Positions 35,411-44,198 are shown, counted from the stretch's first letter. The stretch is 64,000 bases of DNA from Vulcanimicrobiota bacterium (GCA_019637395.1 JAHBVR010000001.1:186001-250000), one strand, 5' to 3'. Notes: generated by a model from the sequence alone, not told the origin. Made by a program: numbers and translations.

Positions 35411-35437
35411 GAGGACCTCGGTTTTTCCGGGGTCCTC
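35411..35437 (+). terminator. Hairpin terminator after tRNA-Pro
   Basis: GAGGACCTCGG (35411-35421) pairs with CCGGGGTCCTC (35427-35437) apart from one T-G pair, with a TTTTT loop. The hairpin starts three bases after the tRNA and is followed by TATTTT, a moderate T-rich tract. Confidence 0.7.
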
Positions 35438-35484
35438 ACGTATTTTCTGCGGAACTTTTTCATGGAACGGCAACAATTGGCGCG

Positions 35485-35504
35485 TTTGGTAGAGATTTGG
35501 TAGA
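35485..35504 (+). repeat. Tandem 9-bp direct repeat TTTGGTAGA
   Basis: TTTGGTAGA occurs at 35485-35493 and 35496-35504, an 11-bp period, close to one helical turn. It lies about 50-70 bp before the ATG of the coiled-coil gene at 35554 and overlaps a TTGGCG...TAGAAT promoter-like pair. It may bind a regulator, but chance is possible for so short a repeat. Confidence 0.35.
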
Positions 35505-35553
35505 ATTCCCGGGAGTAGGCTCATCGGCATCAAGAAACGGAGGAACCCCCAGG

Positions 35554-35904
35554 ATGAGTTTTCGTCACGAACTGGCCCGCATGCGCCGGGAGTATATGAA
35601 AGAAGCCGAGCGACTGGATCAAAAAATTGACGCTTTGGCGTTGCGCACGGATCAGGGTTTTGAGCGTGTGCAGATTGGTTTTGTCGCGATTCAAGACCAG
35701 CTCTCGGCCATGGCAGAGCAAATCGTCGAGATGCGCGCGGATCAGCAAGAAATGTCCCGCACCCTGAAGGGCCGGGCGCGTCTGCTGGAAGACCGCTTCG
35801 GAAAGATGCTCGAGGCCATGGGGGACGAAACCGCCTCCCGAGCGGAACTTGAAGCCCTGGAAGCCCGCGTCAAAGCCCTGGAAGACAAAACCTCCGCCGC
35901 TTGA
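35554..35904 (+). CDS. Small coiled-coil protein, unknown
   Basis: 116 residues, nearly all charged helix ([53 protein letters not shown]) with a final [14 protein letters not shown]. Spacing of hydrophobic residues suggests a homo-oligomeric coiled coil. No membrane segment or catalytic motif is seen. I chose the ATG at 35554 because CGGAGGA lies upstream; the frame also opens at 35497. It stands alone between two hairpins. Confidence 0.7.
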
Positions 35905-35925
35905 ACGCTCCTGCGGCCCACAAAA

Positions 35926-35960
35926 CCAGAGCCCGAGTTCGCAATGAACCCGGGCTCTGG
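35926..35960. terminator. Shared terminator hairpin between convergent genes
   Basis: CCAGAGCCCG (35926-35935) and CGGGCTCTGG (35951-35960) form a perfect 10-bp stem with a further inner GTT/AAC pairing. It lies between the ends of the coiled-coil gene (35904) and the enoyl-CoA hydratase gene (35978, minus). TTCTTT follows on the plus strand and TTTTG on the minus strand, so it could serve both. Confidence 0.75.
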
Positions 35961-35977
35961 CGCGTTCTTTCGAAAGG

Positions 35978-36787
35978 TTACTTGCCTTTGAATTCGGCGG
36001 TGCGCTTGCTTACATAAGCGTCCAGGCCTTCTTTGGCGTCGCCGCTTTGGAAGAGCTGTTGCTGGAGTTCGCGTTCCAGGGAGAGGGCTTCTTGGAAGCT
36101 GATCTCCAGGCCGGACTGAACCGAGCGCTTGATGCGGCCGGCGGCCAATGAGGCCTTGTTGGGCGGGCAGAACTGCCTGGCGTAGGTCATGATCTGACCC
36201 ATAAAGTCGTCGCCTTCGAAAATCTGGTTGATAATGCCCATTTCTTTGGCTTCTTCCATGGAGAAACTCTCACCGGTGACCATCAGTTCGATGGCCTTGG
36301 AACGGCCCACGATGCGGGCGAAGCGCTGGGTTCCGCCGGTGCCGGGCAGCACGCCCAGATTGATTTCGGGCAGGCCGACCTTGCCGGCGCCTTTGCGGGC
36401 GATACGGATGTCGCAGGCCATGGCGATTTCGAGTCCACCGCCCACGGTGTGGCCGTTGAGGGCGCCGATGACCAGCTTGGGGGTTTGTTCGAGGCGGTTG
36501 AGCGTCTCGTTGGCGTGCAGGCAGAAGTAATATTTGAAGGTCGGATCGACTTCGCTGAGCATTTTGATGTTGGCACCGGCGCAGAAGAACTTATCGCCAT
36601 TGCCGGTGATCACGATGACATGCACGTTGACGTCGAAACGAGCCTTGAGGATGGCGTCGTCGAGCTGGCGCATCATCTCGTGAGTATAGGTATTGGCCGG
36701 CGGATCGTTGAGCGTCAGCAGAGCCACACCGTCTTGCACGGAGTAGCGAACGAGCTCGGTCTTTTCGGCCGCTTGAGTAGTAGACAT
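35978..36787 (-). CDS. Enoyl-CoA hydratase/isomerase family protein
   Basis: 269 residues of the crotonase fold. FFCAGANIKML forms part of the oxyanion hole, ALNGHTVGGGLEIAMACDIRIA carries the first catalytic Glu, and GLPEINLGVLPGTGGTQRFARIVG the second. Such enzymes hydrate trans-2-enoyl-CoA in fatty-acid breakdown; other crotonase reactions cannot be excluded. GAGGGAG lies nine bases before the ATG. Flavin reductase, a histidine kinase and a LOG gene lie upstream on the same strand. Confidence 0.88.
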   Translation of the reverse strand: MSTTQAAEKTELVRYSVQDGVALLTLNDPPANTYTHEMMRQLDDAILKARFDVNVHVIVITGNGDKFFCAGANIKMLSEVDPTFKYYFCLHANETLNRLEQTPKLVIGALNGHTVGGGLEIAMACDIRIARKGAGKVGLPEINLGVLPGTGGTQRFARIVGRSKAIELMVTGESFSMEEAKEMGIINQIFEGDDFMGQIMTYARQFCPPNKASLAAGRIKRSVQSGLEISFQEALSLERELQQQLFQSGDAKEGLDAYVSKRTAEFKGK

Positions 36788-36818
36788 TGAATAACTCCCT
36801 CTAAGGAAAACTGGAGGT

Positions 36819-37328
36819 CTATCCTACCCCGTCGCTCGGCCTTTGAATCGTGGGCCATTGCCCATTAAAGAAGAGCAACGGATCCGCATTGGCCCCCACC
36901 CGGATCTGCTCGACCTGGCCGAGCAGCACCACATGGTCACCGGCCGGCCAGGTGTTGACCAGACGGCACTCCAGCCAGGCCAGGCAATCGGCCATCCAGG
37001 GCACGCCCAGAACCGGACTGCGAGTATATTCCAGCCCCAGGAAGCGGTCCATCTCCTGCACCGGCGTCATACCGGCGAAGCGCTTGCATAAATCCATTTG
37101 CTCTTGCGCCATGATGCTGACTCCATAGGCACCGGCGGCCTGAATGGCCTTGCAGGTAGCGCCGTTGGTATGAGAGCAAAACAACACCAAGGGCGGGGCC
37201 AACGAGACCGAAGTGAAGGAATTTACGGTCATGCCGTAGGGATGATCTTCCCACAGGGTGGTCACGGCCACCACGCCGGTGGCGAAGCGGCCCAGCGTGC
37301 GCCGGAAGTCCTGGGCTTCGACACTCAT
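36819..37328 (-). CDS. Flavin reductase-like FMN-binding protein
   Basis: 169 residues. FRRTLGRFATGVVAVTTLWEDHPYGMTVNSFTSVSLAPPLVLFCSH is the N-terminal FMN-binding split-barrel signature of the flavin reductase (HpaC/RutF-like) family, followed by YGVSIMAQEQMDLCKRFAG and GDHVVLLGQVEQI. These proteins reduce free flavin with NAD(P)H for partner monooxygenases, though some act otherwise. No monooxygenase is next to it. The start overlaps the stop of the histidine kinase gene. Confidence 0.88.
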   Translation of the reverse strand: MSVEAQDFRRTLGRFATGVVAVTTLWEDHPYGMTVNSFTSVSLAPPLVLFCSHTNGATCKAIQAAGAYGVSIMAQEQMDLCKRFAGMTPVQEMDRFLGLEYTRSPVLGVPWMADCLAWLECRLVNTWPAGDHVVLLGQVEQIRVGANADPLLFFNGQWPTIQRPSDGVG

Positions 37329-37900
37329 AAAGGGATACTCAAACCGGCGCTGCCCGGCTCCAGCACCAGTTCGCCTTCGTGGGCCTGAGCCACTTTCTGG
37401 GCCATAGGCAGGCCCAGGGCGATCTGGCCGTTCCAGAGTTGGGGGTCTTTCAACCAGTCATAGATATTCCCGGGCCAACCTTTACCCGCGTCATGAATTT
37501 CCAACTGCAAGCGGCGCCCGGTCATCCGCAGGAAGGTTCCGCCGTAGCCTCCCCCATGCTTGACGGCGTTATCGTAGAGTTGGTCGAGAGCGGCTTTGAG
37601 CAGATCAGGATCGATACTGGCCCGCACCGGCTCCAATTTTAGCTGCTCCAGGCCTTTCTCTTTGGCCCAGCCCTCCACCACCAGATGCACCTGCATCTGA
37701 TCTCGATTGGGAGCACTGCAGCGGGCCATCCAGCTAAGCTGGATCAGGCGGCCGTCCAGGCGATCCACTTCTTGCAGCAAGGCCTCACCCAGCATCCCGA
37801 GCATTTCGGGGCTTTCGCGACAGGCCTGGAGGCCCATGCGCAAATTGGCCAAAGAGCCGCGCAAGTCGTGGCTGAGCCGGCGAAGGGTAGGAACGTTCAA
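37325..37900 (-). CDS. Short histidine-kinase core without sensor domain
   Basis: 191 residues consisting only of a HisKA-like helix pair (LRRLSHDLRGSLANLRMGLQACRE with the phospho-acceptor His near residue 11) and a small ATPase domain (ALDQLYDNAVKHGG as N box, HDAGKGWP as G1, IALGLPMAQKVAQAHEGELVLE as G2). With no sensor or membrane part it is cytoplasmic and may act with another protein or as a phosphotransfer or phosphatase module. The start is TTG 37900, overlapping the LOG gene stop (TTGA). Confidence 0.8.
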   Translation of the reverse strand: MNVPTLRRLSHDLRGSLANLRMGLQACRESPEMLGMLGEALLQEVDRLDGRLIQLSWMARCSAPNRDQMQVHLVVEGWAKEKGLEQLKLEPVRASIDPDLLKAALDQLYDNAVKHGGGYGGTFLRMTGRRLQLEIHDAGKGWPGNIYDWLKDPQLWNGQIALGLPMAQKVAQAHEGELVLEPGSAGLSIPL

Positions 37901-39006
37901 TCGGGATCGTTCTCTTCAGGGATGTTGCCACCCTGACCGACTTCGGGCGAAGACAGATGCTCGGCCGAGGGCAGGGGAAAGTTGTTGATGCGGTTGATCA
38001 GTTGACGGAGGCGCCCAAATTTCCGTTTCACGAAGCGAAAGGACAGGCGCGGCAGATGGGCGATGTCCGGGTCGCCCGATTCTTGGGGAAGCGCGGGAGC
38101 CTGTTCAAAGACTCCACCCGGGGCCAGCAAGTCGGCAAACTCCAGGTTCAGCTCCTTGACTTCCTCGTCGCTGAGCGGGCATTGCAGGCGAAACACCAGT
38201 TGGTCACCCACGTAGCGACTGCTATGGTAGCGCCGGTAGAAATGCACGCATTCTTCCACAGCCCGCTCGACGGAGTCGGTTACCAGGTAGAGACTGGTGT
38301 CGTCAGGCGACATCAGACCCGGTTCGAGCAGGTGATCGAGCACATATTGTTCCCAGGTGGTCCAGAATTTGCTACCTTCGGGGTGCACCAGCACCACCGG
38401 CATCATATGCGACTTGCCGGTTTGAATGAGAGTTAGTGACTCGAAGGCCTCATCGTGGGTCCCAAAACCACCGGGGAAGCAAACCACCGCGTGCGATTCT
38501 TTCAGGAAAGCCAATTTGCGCGTAAAGAAATATTTGAAATTTATGACTTTGCGGTCGCCGGCGATGACGCTGTTGGAAGCCTGCTCGAAGGGCAGGCGGA
38601 TATTGGCTCCAAAAGTTCGGTCGCGGCCGGCGCCGGCGTTGCCGGCTTTCATGATACCGTTGCCGCCGCCGGTGATGGTCATGAAGCCCTCGTCGGCGAT
38701 GCGCTTGCTGAAAGCCTCGGCCATGAGGAAGTCCGGGTGGCTTTCCGGGGTGCGGGCCGAGCCGAAAACGCTCACCTTGCGGTGGCGCCGGTAGGGACCG
38801 TAGACCTTCCAGGTAAAACGCATCTCCTTCAGGGTGGAGTTCATGATCTTGAGGTCACCGCGATCGGTGTCGTCCTTGGCCAGTTTAAGGGCGGTCACCA
38901 TCAATTGGAAGATCAGGTCGCGGTTGTTGCACTGACCGTTGGAGTCAATCAGTTCCCAAATTTTTTTGTCGAGTTCTTCATTGGAAGTGGTATAGCGCGG
39001 TATCAT
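37897..39006 (-). CDS. LOG family protein (lysine-decarboxylase-like fold)
   Basis: 369 residues. The central domain has VSVFGSARTPESHPDF, ITGGGNGIMKAGNAGAGRDRTFG and VVCFPGGFGTHDEAFESLTLIQTGKSH; PGGFGT followed by E is the nucleotide-phosphate-binding signature of LOG proteins. Members cut the ribosyl phosphate from nucleoside 5'-monophosphates (cytokinin activation or nucleotide recycling). The long N- and C-terminal extensions (about 80 and 100 residues) make it larger than plain LOG enzymes. The ATG starts at 39006, 15 bp after the ABC permease stop. Confidence 0.87.
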   Translation of the reverse strand: MIPRYTTSNEELDKKIWELIDSNGQCNNRDLIFQLMVTALKLAKDDTDRGDLKIMNSTLKEMRFTWKVYGPYRRHRKVSVFGSARTPESHPDFLMAEAFSKRIADEGFMTITGGGNGIMKAGNAGAGRDRTFGANIRLPFEQASNSVIAGDRKVINFKYFFTRKLAFLKESHAVVCFPGGFGTHDEAFESLTLIQTGKSHMMPVVLVHPEGSKFWTTWEQYVLDHLLEPGLMSPDDTSLYLVTDSVERAVEECVHFYRRYHSSRYVGDQLVFRLQCPLSDEEVKELNLEFADLLAPGGVFEQAPALPQESGDPDIAHLPRLSFRFVKRKFGRLRQLINRINNFPLPSAEHLSSPEVGQGGNIPEENDPD

Positions 39007-39021
39007 TAGCGTTTTGTCTTT

Positions 39022-39795
39022 CTAACTGCGCAGTCCCACGCCCTTTTTCACCATGTGCATGCTTAAGGCCAGTCCGACCAGATTGAGTCCCCCCAGCAGC
39101 ACCACGCCAACCATCAGAGAAGCGTCGTGAACACCCAAGAATCCATAACGGAAGCCGTCCACCATGTAGAAAATGGGATTGGCCAGCGAAATTTTCTTCC
39201 AAGTTTCGGGCAGCATCTGGATGGAATAGAAGGTACCGGCGAAATAGGTCAGGGGGGTGAGCACGAAAGTGGGCACGATAGAAATATCATCGAACTTGCG
39301 GGCCATCAAGGCATTGAGCAGCCCGGCCAGCGAGAACAGGCTGGCCGAAGCCAGCAGATAAAAGGCGATGATCAAGAAATTGTAGATGGGGATGTGGGTG
39401 AAAAAGAGGCCCACCAGGGCCACGATGAGGCCGCAAATGACCCCGCGCACGACGCCGCCGGCCACGAAGCCGGTCACCATAACCCAGTCGGGCATAGGCG
39501 AAACCAGCATCTCTTCGATATGGCGCATGAACTTGGCCGAAAAGAAGCTGGAAGCCACGTTGGAGAAGCTGTTGGTGATGCAGGTCATCATCACCAGGCC
39601 GGGCAGGATGAACTGGATATAAGGATAGCCCTCGATCTCCTTGATCTGTCCGCCCAGAAAGCTGCCGAAGACGACGAAGTAGATGCCCATAGTGATGGCC
39701 GGTGGCAGCAAGGTTTGGGTCCAGATGCGCAGCACGCGCATGACTTCTTTGCGCGTCAGAGTGAGCCAGGATATGTAGAGTCGGTAGGCGTTCAC
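39022..39795 (-). CDS. ABC-2 type transporter permease
   Basis: 257 residues with about six hydrophobic helices (TLLPPAITMGIYFVVFGSFLG, YIQFILPGLVMMTCITNSFSNV, IICGLIVALVGLFF-like and others) in the ABC-2 pattern. The segment SSFFSAKFMRHIEEMLVSPMP and the ending helix SLMVGVVLLGGLNLVGLAL fit YadH-like exporters. It forms the channel of a two-gene exporter with the ATPase that overlaps it by 4 bp (GTGA). The exported substrate is unknown. Confidence 0.9.
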   Translation of the reverse strand: MNAYRLYISWLTLTRKEVMRVLRIWTQTLLPPAITMGIYFVVFGSFLGGQIKEIEGYPYIQFILPGLVMMTCITNSFSNVASSFFSAKFMRHIEEMLVSPMPDWVMVTGFVAGGVVRGVICGLIVALVGLFFTHIPIYNFLIIAFYLLASASLFSLAGLLNALMARKFDDISIVPTFVLTPLTYFAGTFYSIQMLPETWKKISLANPIFYMVDGFRYGFLGVHDASLMVGVVLLGGLNLVGLALSMHMVKKGVGLRS

Positions 39796-40721
39796 GCGCT
39801 CAGGCCCTTGCCTTTCTTCCCCACCAGGTCGATGAACAACTCCTCCAGGCGATTGGCCTTGGGGCGCATGCTCTGCACCTTGACCTCGGCCTGTTTAAGG
39901 CGTTCGAACACTTCATTCATGGTGATGCCGTGGGCCACGTCGGCCTCGATAGTGAGCGGATCGACGATGCGGTATTGAACCTGCTCATCATCACCGGGCA
40001 TTTCGGATTTCTCGACCAATTCCAGCACGAAAGTCTGTTTTTTTAGTTGTCCCAGCAAGTCACGGGTGGGCGCGTCGCGTAAAATAGTGCCCTGGTCGAT
40101 AATGGCCACACGGTTGCAGAGCGCTTCCGCCTCCTCCAGGTAGTGAGTGGTGAGAATGATGGTCAGGCCGGCTTCGTTGCGCTTCTGCAGATAAACCCAG
40201 AGGCTGCGCCGCAGTTCGATGTCCAGGCCGGCGGTGGGTTCGTCCAAAATCAGCACCCTGGGATCGTGCACGAGCGCGCGAGCCAGCATCAAGCGACGCT
40301 TCATACCGCCACTCAAGTTGCGCACCGGCTGTTTGGCTTTGTCCCAGAGTTCCAGGTCGCGCAGCAACTGTTCGGTGCGCCGGCTGGCTTCTTTCCAGTC
40401 AATGCCGTAGTAGCCGGCCTGAAAATTGACGGTGTTCCAACAACTCTCGAAGATGTTGAAGTTGAGTTCCTGGGTCATCACGCCCAGTTGGGCTTTGACC
40501 CGTTCCGGCGAGACGTCCAGGTCCTCGTCGAAGACCTGGACTTTCCCCGAGGTCTTGTTGACCAGACCGGTCAGAATGCCGATGAGAGTGGACTTGCCGG
40601 CGCCGTTGGGACCGAGCAGGGCGAAAAACTCACCTTGCTCGACCTTGAGATCGACTCCCTTAAGCGCCTCCACCCCCGCACTGTAGGTTTTGCGTAATTG
40701 CTTGATATTTAGAGCTTCCAT
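39792..40721 (-). CDS. ABC-2 type transporter ATP-binding protein
   Basis: 309 residues. Walker A is LLGPNGAGKSTLIG, the signature is NLSGGMKRRLMLARALV, Walker B is VLILDEPTAGLD, and the H loop is TTHYLEEAE. The C-terminal 80 residues are an accessory domain of the YadG/NodI type. It powers the permease encoded next. The start lies directly at the stop of the transglycosylase-like lipoprotein gene, so all three are probably one transcript. Confidence 0.94.
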   Translation of the reverse strand: MEALNIKQLRKTYSAGVEALKGVDLKVEQGEFFALLGPNGAGKSTLIGILTGLVNKTSGKVQVFDEDLDVSPERVKAQLGVMTQELNFNIFESCWNTVNFQAGYYGIDWKEASRRTEQLLRDLELWDKAKQPVRNLSGGMKRRLMLARALVHDPRVLILDEPTAGLDIELRRSLWVYLQKRNEAGLTIILTTHYLEEAEALCNRVAIIDQGTILRDAPTRDLLGQLKKQTFVLELVEKSEMPGDDEQVQYRIVDPLTIEADVAHGITMNEVFERLKQAEVKVQSMRPKANRLEELFIDLVGKKGKGLSA

Positions 40722-42338
40722 TTAACGATCCGCACGATATTTGTTGTAGGCGGCTAAAAACTGATGGCCAAATCGGGGGTTCAGCGTGATCAGCACGTCA
40801 CCATTGTCTAAGGTAGACCGGTAGATCCTATCGTTTAGGAAATCCACCTCCAGCACCTTCCGCAGGCCAGAGCGTGCATCTTCCGGCAAATCCTGGGGAG
40901 CGATCAAGCAGGTCACGCCCCGCATCTGCACTCGCGAAAAGAGCCCGTAACCGCCTACGCTCAAGGCGCGTGTATTCATCAAGGTCTTGACCGGCAGCAT
41001 GAGTTCGGGTTGATTGGCCGTCTTGCGCCAGCGCATGACCAGGCTGAAGAGGTAGCCCTCGAGTTCGGGGGTGATAAAGTCGGAGTAGGCCACGTACTCC
41101 GTGGGATAGCCGCTACGGTAGCCGTAGTCGGTCAGGGGAGCGCGCGACTGGAGCAGCTTTTTCTCCTGAATAGCCTTTTTGAGGGCGGCCAGCGATTCGT
41201 AGACGGGCAAACCGCGGGTTTCCGCTTCGGCCTGAGGCCCCGAGTAGCGCTGGATCTGCTGCTCGACATATTCCTTACCCTGGCGGTAAGCAGCCAGCGA
41301 GCCCAGCACTTTCCAGGGATAAATATCGCTTTCGTCACCCAGAGCCTGGGACTGATTTTCCGGGGTGGTGACGTCGCCGTCCATCGTGCGCAAGCCGTTG
41401 AGCATCTGGCGCGAACGGGGGTCGTTCCACAGGGTCAGATAAGTGACATTGCGCCGTTCCAAAGCGGCCAGAAAGTCGCTGCGATCGGCCCCGGGGGGGA
41501 CTACCTGGCCCTCGGTGCGGGTCAGGTAGTCATAGAGAATGTCATCTGTATTGGCGGCGCCTTTGTGATAGGAGCCGATGGCGTGGTCGACGCGTCCGCC
41601 CACCTGATAGAGCAAGAAGCGAAAGAAGAGCACCATGTCTTCCAGGTTGCATTCGGGCACGAAGCGCTCGTCCGGCACTTTGGCCAGCCGGGCCGCCTTT
41701 TGATGGCGGAACTCGATGCTCTCGAGATATTTGGCCATGGGCTCCACGCCCGCCGGATTGGTGGCTTCCAGGCGCAGCCGGCCGGCCTCTTGATGAGCAT
41801 AACGATGGGCTTCCTCGATGGCTCCATCGGTCATCTGACCGAGTCCGGCGGCGTCGGCGGCGGAAACCTTGGAAACACCTCCGGAATTTTCCCACGAGAC
41901 GATGGCCATGACGGCCAGCGGCGGCACCTGGTAACGCCTGGCCGTATCCATCAAGGTTTTTTCGTGCCGGCGCAAGGCCGCGTGATTTTTATCCAGCTTG
42001 TGATGCTCGGTTTCATGAAAAATTACGTAGGAAAAGGCCAGGATTTCCGCGATGGCCTGGCGTTTTTCGGCCGGAGTGTAGTTGGGAAAGAGTTCCTCGA
42101 TCACCGAACGCACCGCCTCAAACTCTTGCCGGGTGTATTTCTTGTTGTAGTAAGCGCGTAACTGGCCTTTTTCCAGAGCGGGGTCGATTTCTGGAGGCAA
42201 GGTCTGGGGAGTGTTCGCGTTTGGAGTGCCGGTGCCGCTGGGCACAGGAGTAGCCGGAGTGAGCGAAGAGACGGGGCCCGGTCGCTGGCAGCCGACCAGC
42301 AGAAGGGCAAAACAGACGATGGCTGGCCTCACTCTCAT
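40722..42338 (-). CDS. Lipoprotein with lytic-transglycosylase-like domain
   Basis: 538 residues. MRVRPAIVCFALLLVGC is a lipoprotein signal with Cys at 17, followed by a proline/threonine-rich linker (to about 50). Residues about 130-260 resemble an SLT domain: VPPLAVMAIVSWENSGGVSKVSAADAAGLGQMTDGAIEEA, where the Glu in SWENSG would be catalytic and AAGLGQMT matches the AxGLMQ motif. A C-terminal part (440-538) is unassigned. It may cut glycan strands at the outer membrane. It heads the transcript with the ABC exporter and is divergent from yraN. Confidence 0.78.
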   Translation of the reverse strand: MRVRPAIVCFALLLVGCQRPGPVSSLTPATPVPSGTGTPNANTPQTLPPEIDPALEKGQLRAYYNKKYTRQEFEAVRSVIEELFPNYTPAEKRQAIAEILAFSYVIFHETEHHKLDKNHAALRRHEKTLMDTARRYQVPPLAVMAIVSWENSGGVSKVSAADAAGLGQMTDGAIEEAHRYAHQEAGRLRLEATNPAGVEPMAKYLESIEFRHQKAARLAKVPDERFVPECNLEDMVLFFRFLLYQVGGRVDHAIGSYHKGAANTDDILYDYLTRTEGQVVPPGADRSDFLAALERRNVTYLTLWNDPRSRQMLNGLRTMDGDVTTPENQSQALGDESDIYPWKVLGSLAAYRQGKEYVEQQIQRYSGPQAEAETRGLPVYESLAALKKAIQEKKLLQSRAPLTDYGYRSGYPTEYVAYSDFITPELEGYLFSLVMRWRKTANQPELMLPVKTLMNTRALSVGGYGLFSRVQMRGVTCLIAPQDLPEDARSGLRKVLEVDFLNDRIYRSTLDNGDVLITLNPRFGHQFLAAYNKYRADR

Positions 42339-42360
42339 TTCTCAGGAAGGCGTTCCTCCC

Positions 42361-42705
42361 ATGGCCACTAACTCCTACGAGACCGGCCGGCAGTCCGAGG
42401 ACTGGGCGGTGGACTACCTGCGCCAATTGGGCTGGACCATCGTGGCCCGAAATTTTCGCGGGCGCCGCGGCGAGATCGACGTGGTGGCCCGCCACGGTCG
42501 CGTATTGGTTTTCCTGGAGATCAAGGGCAGTCTGCGCCAGCCCCGGGTGGAGGCGGTTTTACCCCGCCAGATTCTGCGCGTGCGCGGAGCCGCTGAAGAA
42601 TTCCTGGTGCGCAGCCGGCTGCCGCTGGAATCAGAAATGCGTTTCGATGTACTGTTGGTCTGGGGCCCTCCTTACCAGGTAACGCATTTACAGGATGCTT
42701 TCTGA
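42361..42705 (+). CDS. UPF0102 (YraN) family protein
   Basis: 114 residues, the usual size. The Holliday-junction-resolvase-like nuclease fold is shown by GRQSEDWAVDYLRQLGWTIVARNFRGRRGEIDVVARHGRVLVFLEIKGS, with the conserved E-I-D and E-x-K catalytic-type residues. YraN proteins are near-universal, but their role is not settled. The ATG at 42361 follows AGGAAGG; the divergent lipoprotein gene starts 22 bp away. Confidence 0.9.
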   Translation: MATNSYETGRQSEDWAVDYLRQLGWTIVARNFRGRRGEIDVVARHGRVLVFLEIKGSLRQPRVEAVLPRQILRVRGAAEEFLVRSRLPLESEMRFDVLLVWGPPYQVTHLQDAF

Positions 42706-42741
42706 CAGGGTACCGCGCCGGTCGGGTGCAAGTGCCTGAAC

Positions 42742-44067
42742 ATGTCCGTGGATCGGAGCCAGGAAACTGGCGTTATGTCGAGCCTCCCCTTCGAGGCTCG
42801 CCAGTTCATCTCGGCCTGCCGTATCGCCAGCGCCTACTGCATCATCGCTCTCACCATCAATATCGTGGGTGGAGTGACGCCGGCGCTCATGGCGCTGGTC
42901 ATCAGCCTCTTCATTTTGCTCGAATGGATGCGTTACAAGGCGCAGCGCTACGGCATTTCAACCCTGCTCCAGTGGGGTTTCGCCATCGCCACTTCCGTCA
43001 GTCTGGCGCTGGCCTGGATGCTCAATGGAGGCTTGAACGGCAGCGTCCCCATGGTCTACCTGTTGGCTCTGTTTCTGGCCATGAGCATCTCCGAATCACA
43101 GCGGACACCGATATTTTGTCTCTACATGGTCAGCGCGCTTTTCTGTCTGGCCGTCCAAGGCATCGAACCCGAGTGGATTTTGCAATATTCCAACGGACGG
43201 GTCCAGTTTCTGGATAGCGCTATCGGCTTGCTGACGGCCATGCTCGCCCTCGGCTATGGCACCCACCAGTTCAAGAGCAGTTACGACCGCCAGCGCGTGC
43301 GCGTGCAGATGAAAAACGAAGAGGTCAGCCGGGCCTACTTGAGGGCTCAGGCCAGCAATGATCGCTTGCAGGAGGTCATGCGGCGCAATCACGAGCATCT
43401 CCACATCATTGCCCACGATTTGCGCAACCCGGTGGGCGCGGTCATCGGTCTGGTGGAGGTGTGCCGTGAAGAATACGAACTCGACGAGGGGATGACCAGG
43501 GACCTGGCGACCATGGAGCAGGCCGCGGCTCAGGCGCTCGAGTTGGTTCAGCATCTGAGCGAAGTGGCCTATTTGGAAGAGCGCAAGGTCATCCTGCAGA
43601 AGGGCTCGGCTCCGCTGGCCCCCATTGTCGAGCGCGTCTTGCGCAAGCTGGAGCCTTTAGCTCGCAAGAAGCATCAAGCTCTGCAGTCGGAGCTGGATAC
43701 ATCGGTATCGGCCCAGGTGGATACCAATCGATTGGCGTCGATTCTGGACAACCTGATCGAAAATGCGATCAAATACAGTCCGCTGGACACCTGCATCGAG
43801 GTGCGCCTGGAACTGCAGGACGAGCGGGCGGTGGTGCGCGTGCGCGACCAGGGACCGGGCATCCCCGACGATCAGAAAGCCAAGCTTTTCACCATGTTCG
43901 GCAAGGTCGGCAACCGCCCCACCGGCAAGGAAAGCTCCACCGGATTGGGTCTCTACATCGCCAAGATGCTCAGCGAGTTGCACGGAGGCCACCTGGAGCA
44001 GGAGAACCTCAAGCCGGGAACCGAGTTCAGGCTGCTGCTGCCGGCGGAACGTTCAGCGGGCGGCTAA
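42742..44067 (+). CDS. Membrane sensor histidine kinase with multi-span sensor
   Basis: 441 residues. About six membrane helices (25-175) with almost no periplasmic loop are followed by a coiled linker, HisKA with H225 (LHIIAHDLRNPVGAVIGL) and HATPase_c (SILDNLIENAIKYS, RDQGPGIPDDQ, STGLGLYIAKMLSELHGG). The embedded sensor suggests detection within the membrane or an intramembrane signal. No response regulator is adjacent. The ATG at 42742 has no strong site; the ATG at 42775 after CCAGGA is a good alternative. Confidence 0.9.
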   Translation: MSVDRSQETGVMSSLPFEARQFISACRIASAYCIIALTINIVGGVTPALMALVISLFILLEWMRYKAQRYGISTLLQWGFAIATSVSLALAWMLNGGLNGSVPMVYLLALFLAMSISESQRTPIFCLYMVSALFCLAVQGIEPEWILQYSNGRVQFLDSAIGLLTAMLALGYGTHQFKSSYDRQRVRVQMKNEEVSRAYLRAQASNDRLQEVMRRNHEHLHIIAHDLRNPVGAVIGLVEVCREEYELDEGMTRDLATMEQAAAQALELVQHLSEVAYLEERKVILQKGSAPLAPIVERVLRKLEPLARKKHQALQSELDTSVSAQVDTNRLASILDNLIENAIKYSPLDTCIEVRLELQDERAVVRVRDQGPGIPDDQKAKLFTMFGKVGNRPTGKESSTGLGLYIAKMLSELHGGHLEQENLKPGTEFRLLLPAERSAGG

Positions 44068-44084
44068 GGCCGCTGAAAACTCCT

Positions 44085-44117
44085 TTGTGGCCTCCGGGGG
44101 AACCCCGGCCACCACAA
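44085..44117 (+). terminator. Hairpin after the histidine kinase gene
   Basis: TTGTGG (44085-44090) pairs with CCACAA (44112-44117), and CCGGGG (44094-44099) with CCCCGG (44103-44108), separated by a 3x3 internal loop and closed by a GAA loop. It starts 18 bp after the stop of the kinase gene. There is no T-tract, so Rho-independent termination is not certain. Confidence 0.5.
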
Positions 44118-44167
44118 GACATAGTTACAAACGCGGCCTCCTAGCACAACCTGTTGATAGTCGCTGA

Positions 44168-44198
44168 CTGAAGAACCCGGCTTCGCCGAGTTCTTCAG
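44168..44198 (-). terminator. Hairpin at the pheT stop codon
   Basis: CTGAAGAAC (44168-44176) and GTTCTTCAG (44190-44198) are perfect inverted arms, extended by CGGC/GCCG across a TTC loop. On the minus strand the hairpin begins at the TGA stop of pheT, so it probably ends the pheST transcript. No clear T-run follows. Confidence 0.6.

Noticed and set aside
35405-35437. Attachment site for an integrative element at the 3' end of tRNA-Pro
   Set aside because: No integrase follows and no second copy of the tRNA end was noticed. The downstream repeat is explained as a terminator hairpin.
39127-39978. 283-codon plus-strand ORF opposite the ABC exporter genes
   Set aside because: The opposite strand holds clear ABC-2 permease and ATPase sequences; this frame is low in hydrophobic residues and rich in H, G and Q, as expected for a shadow.
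41010-42161. 383-codon plus-strand ORF opposite the transglycosylase-like lipoprotein
   Set aside because: The minus strand has a lipobox and SLT motifs. The plus frame shows no domain pattern.
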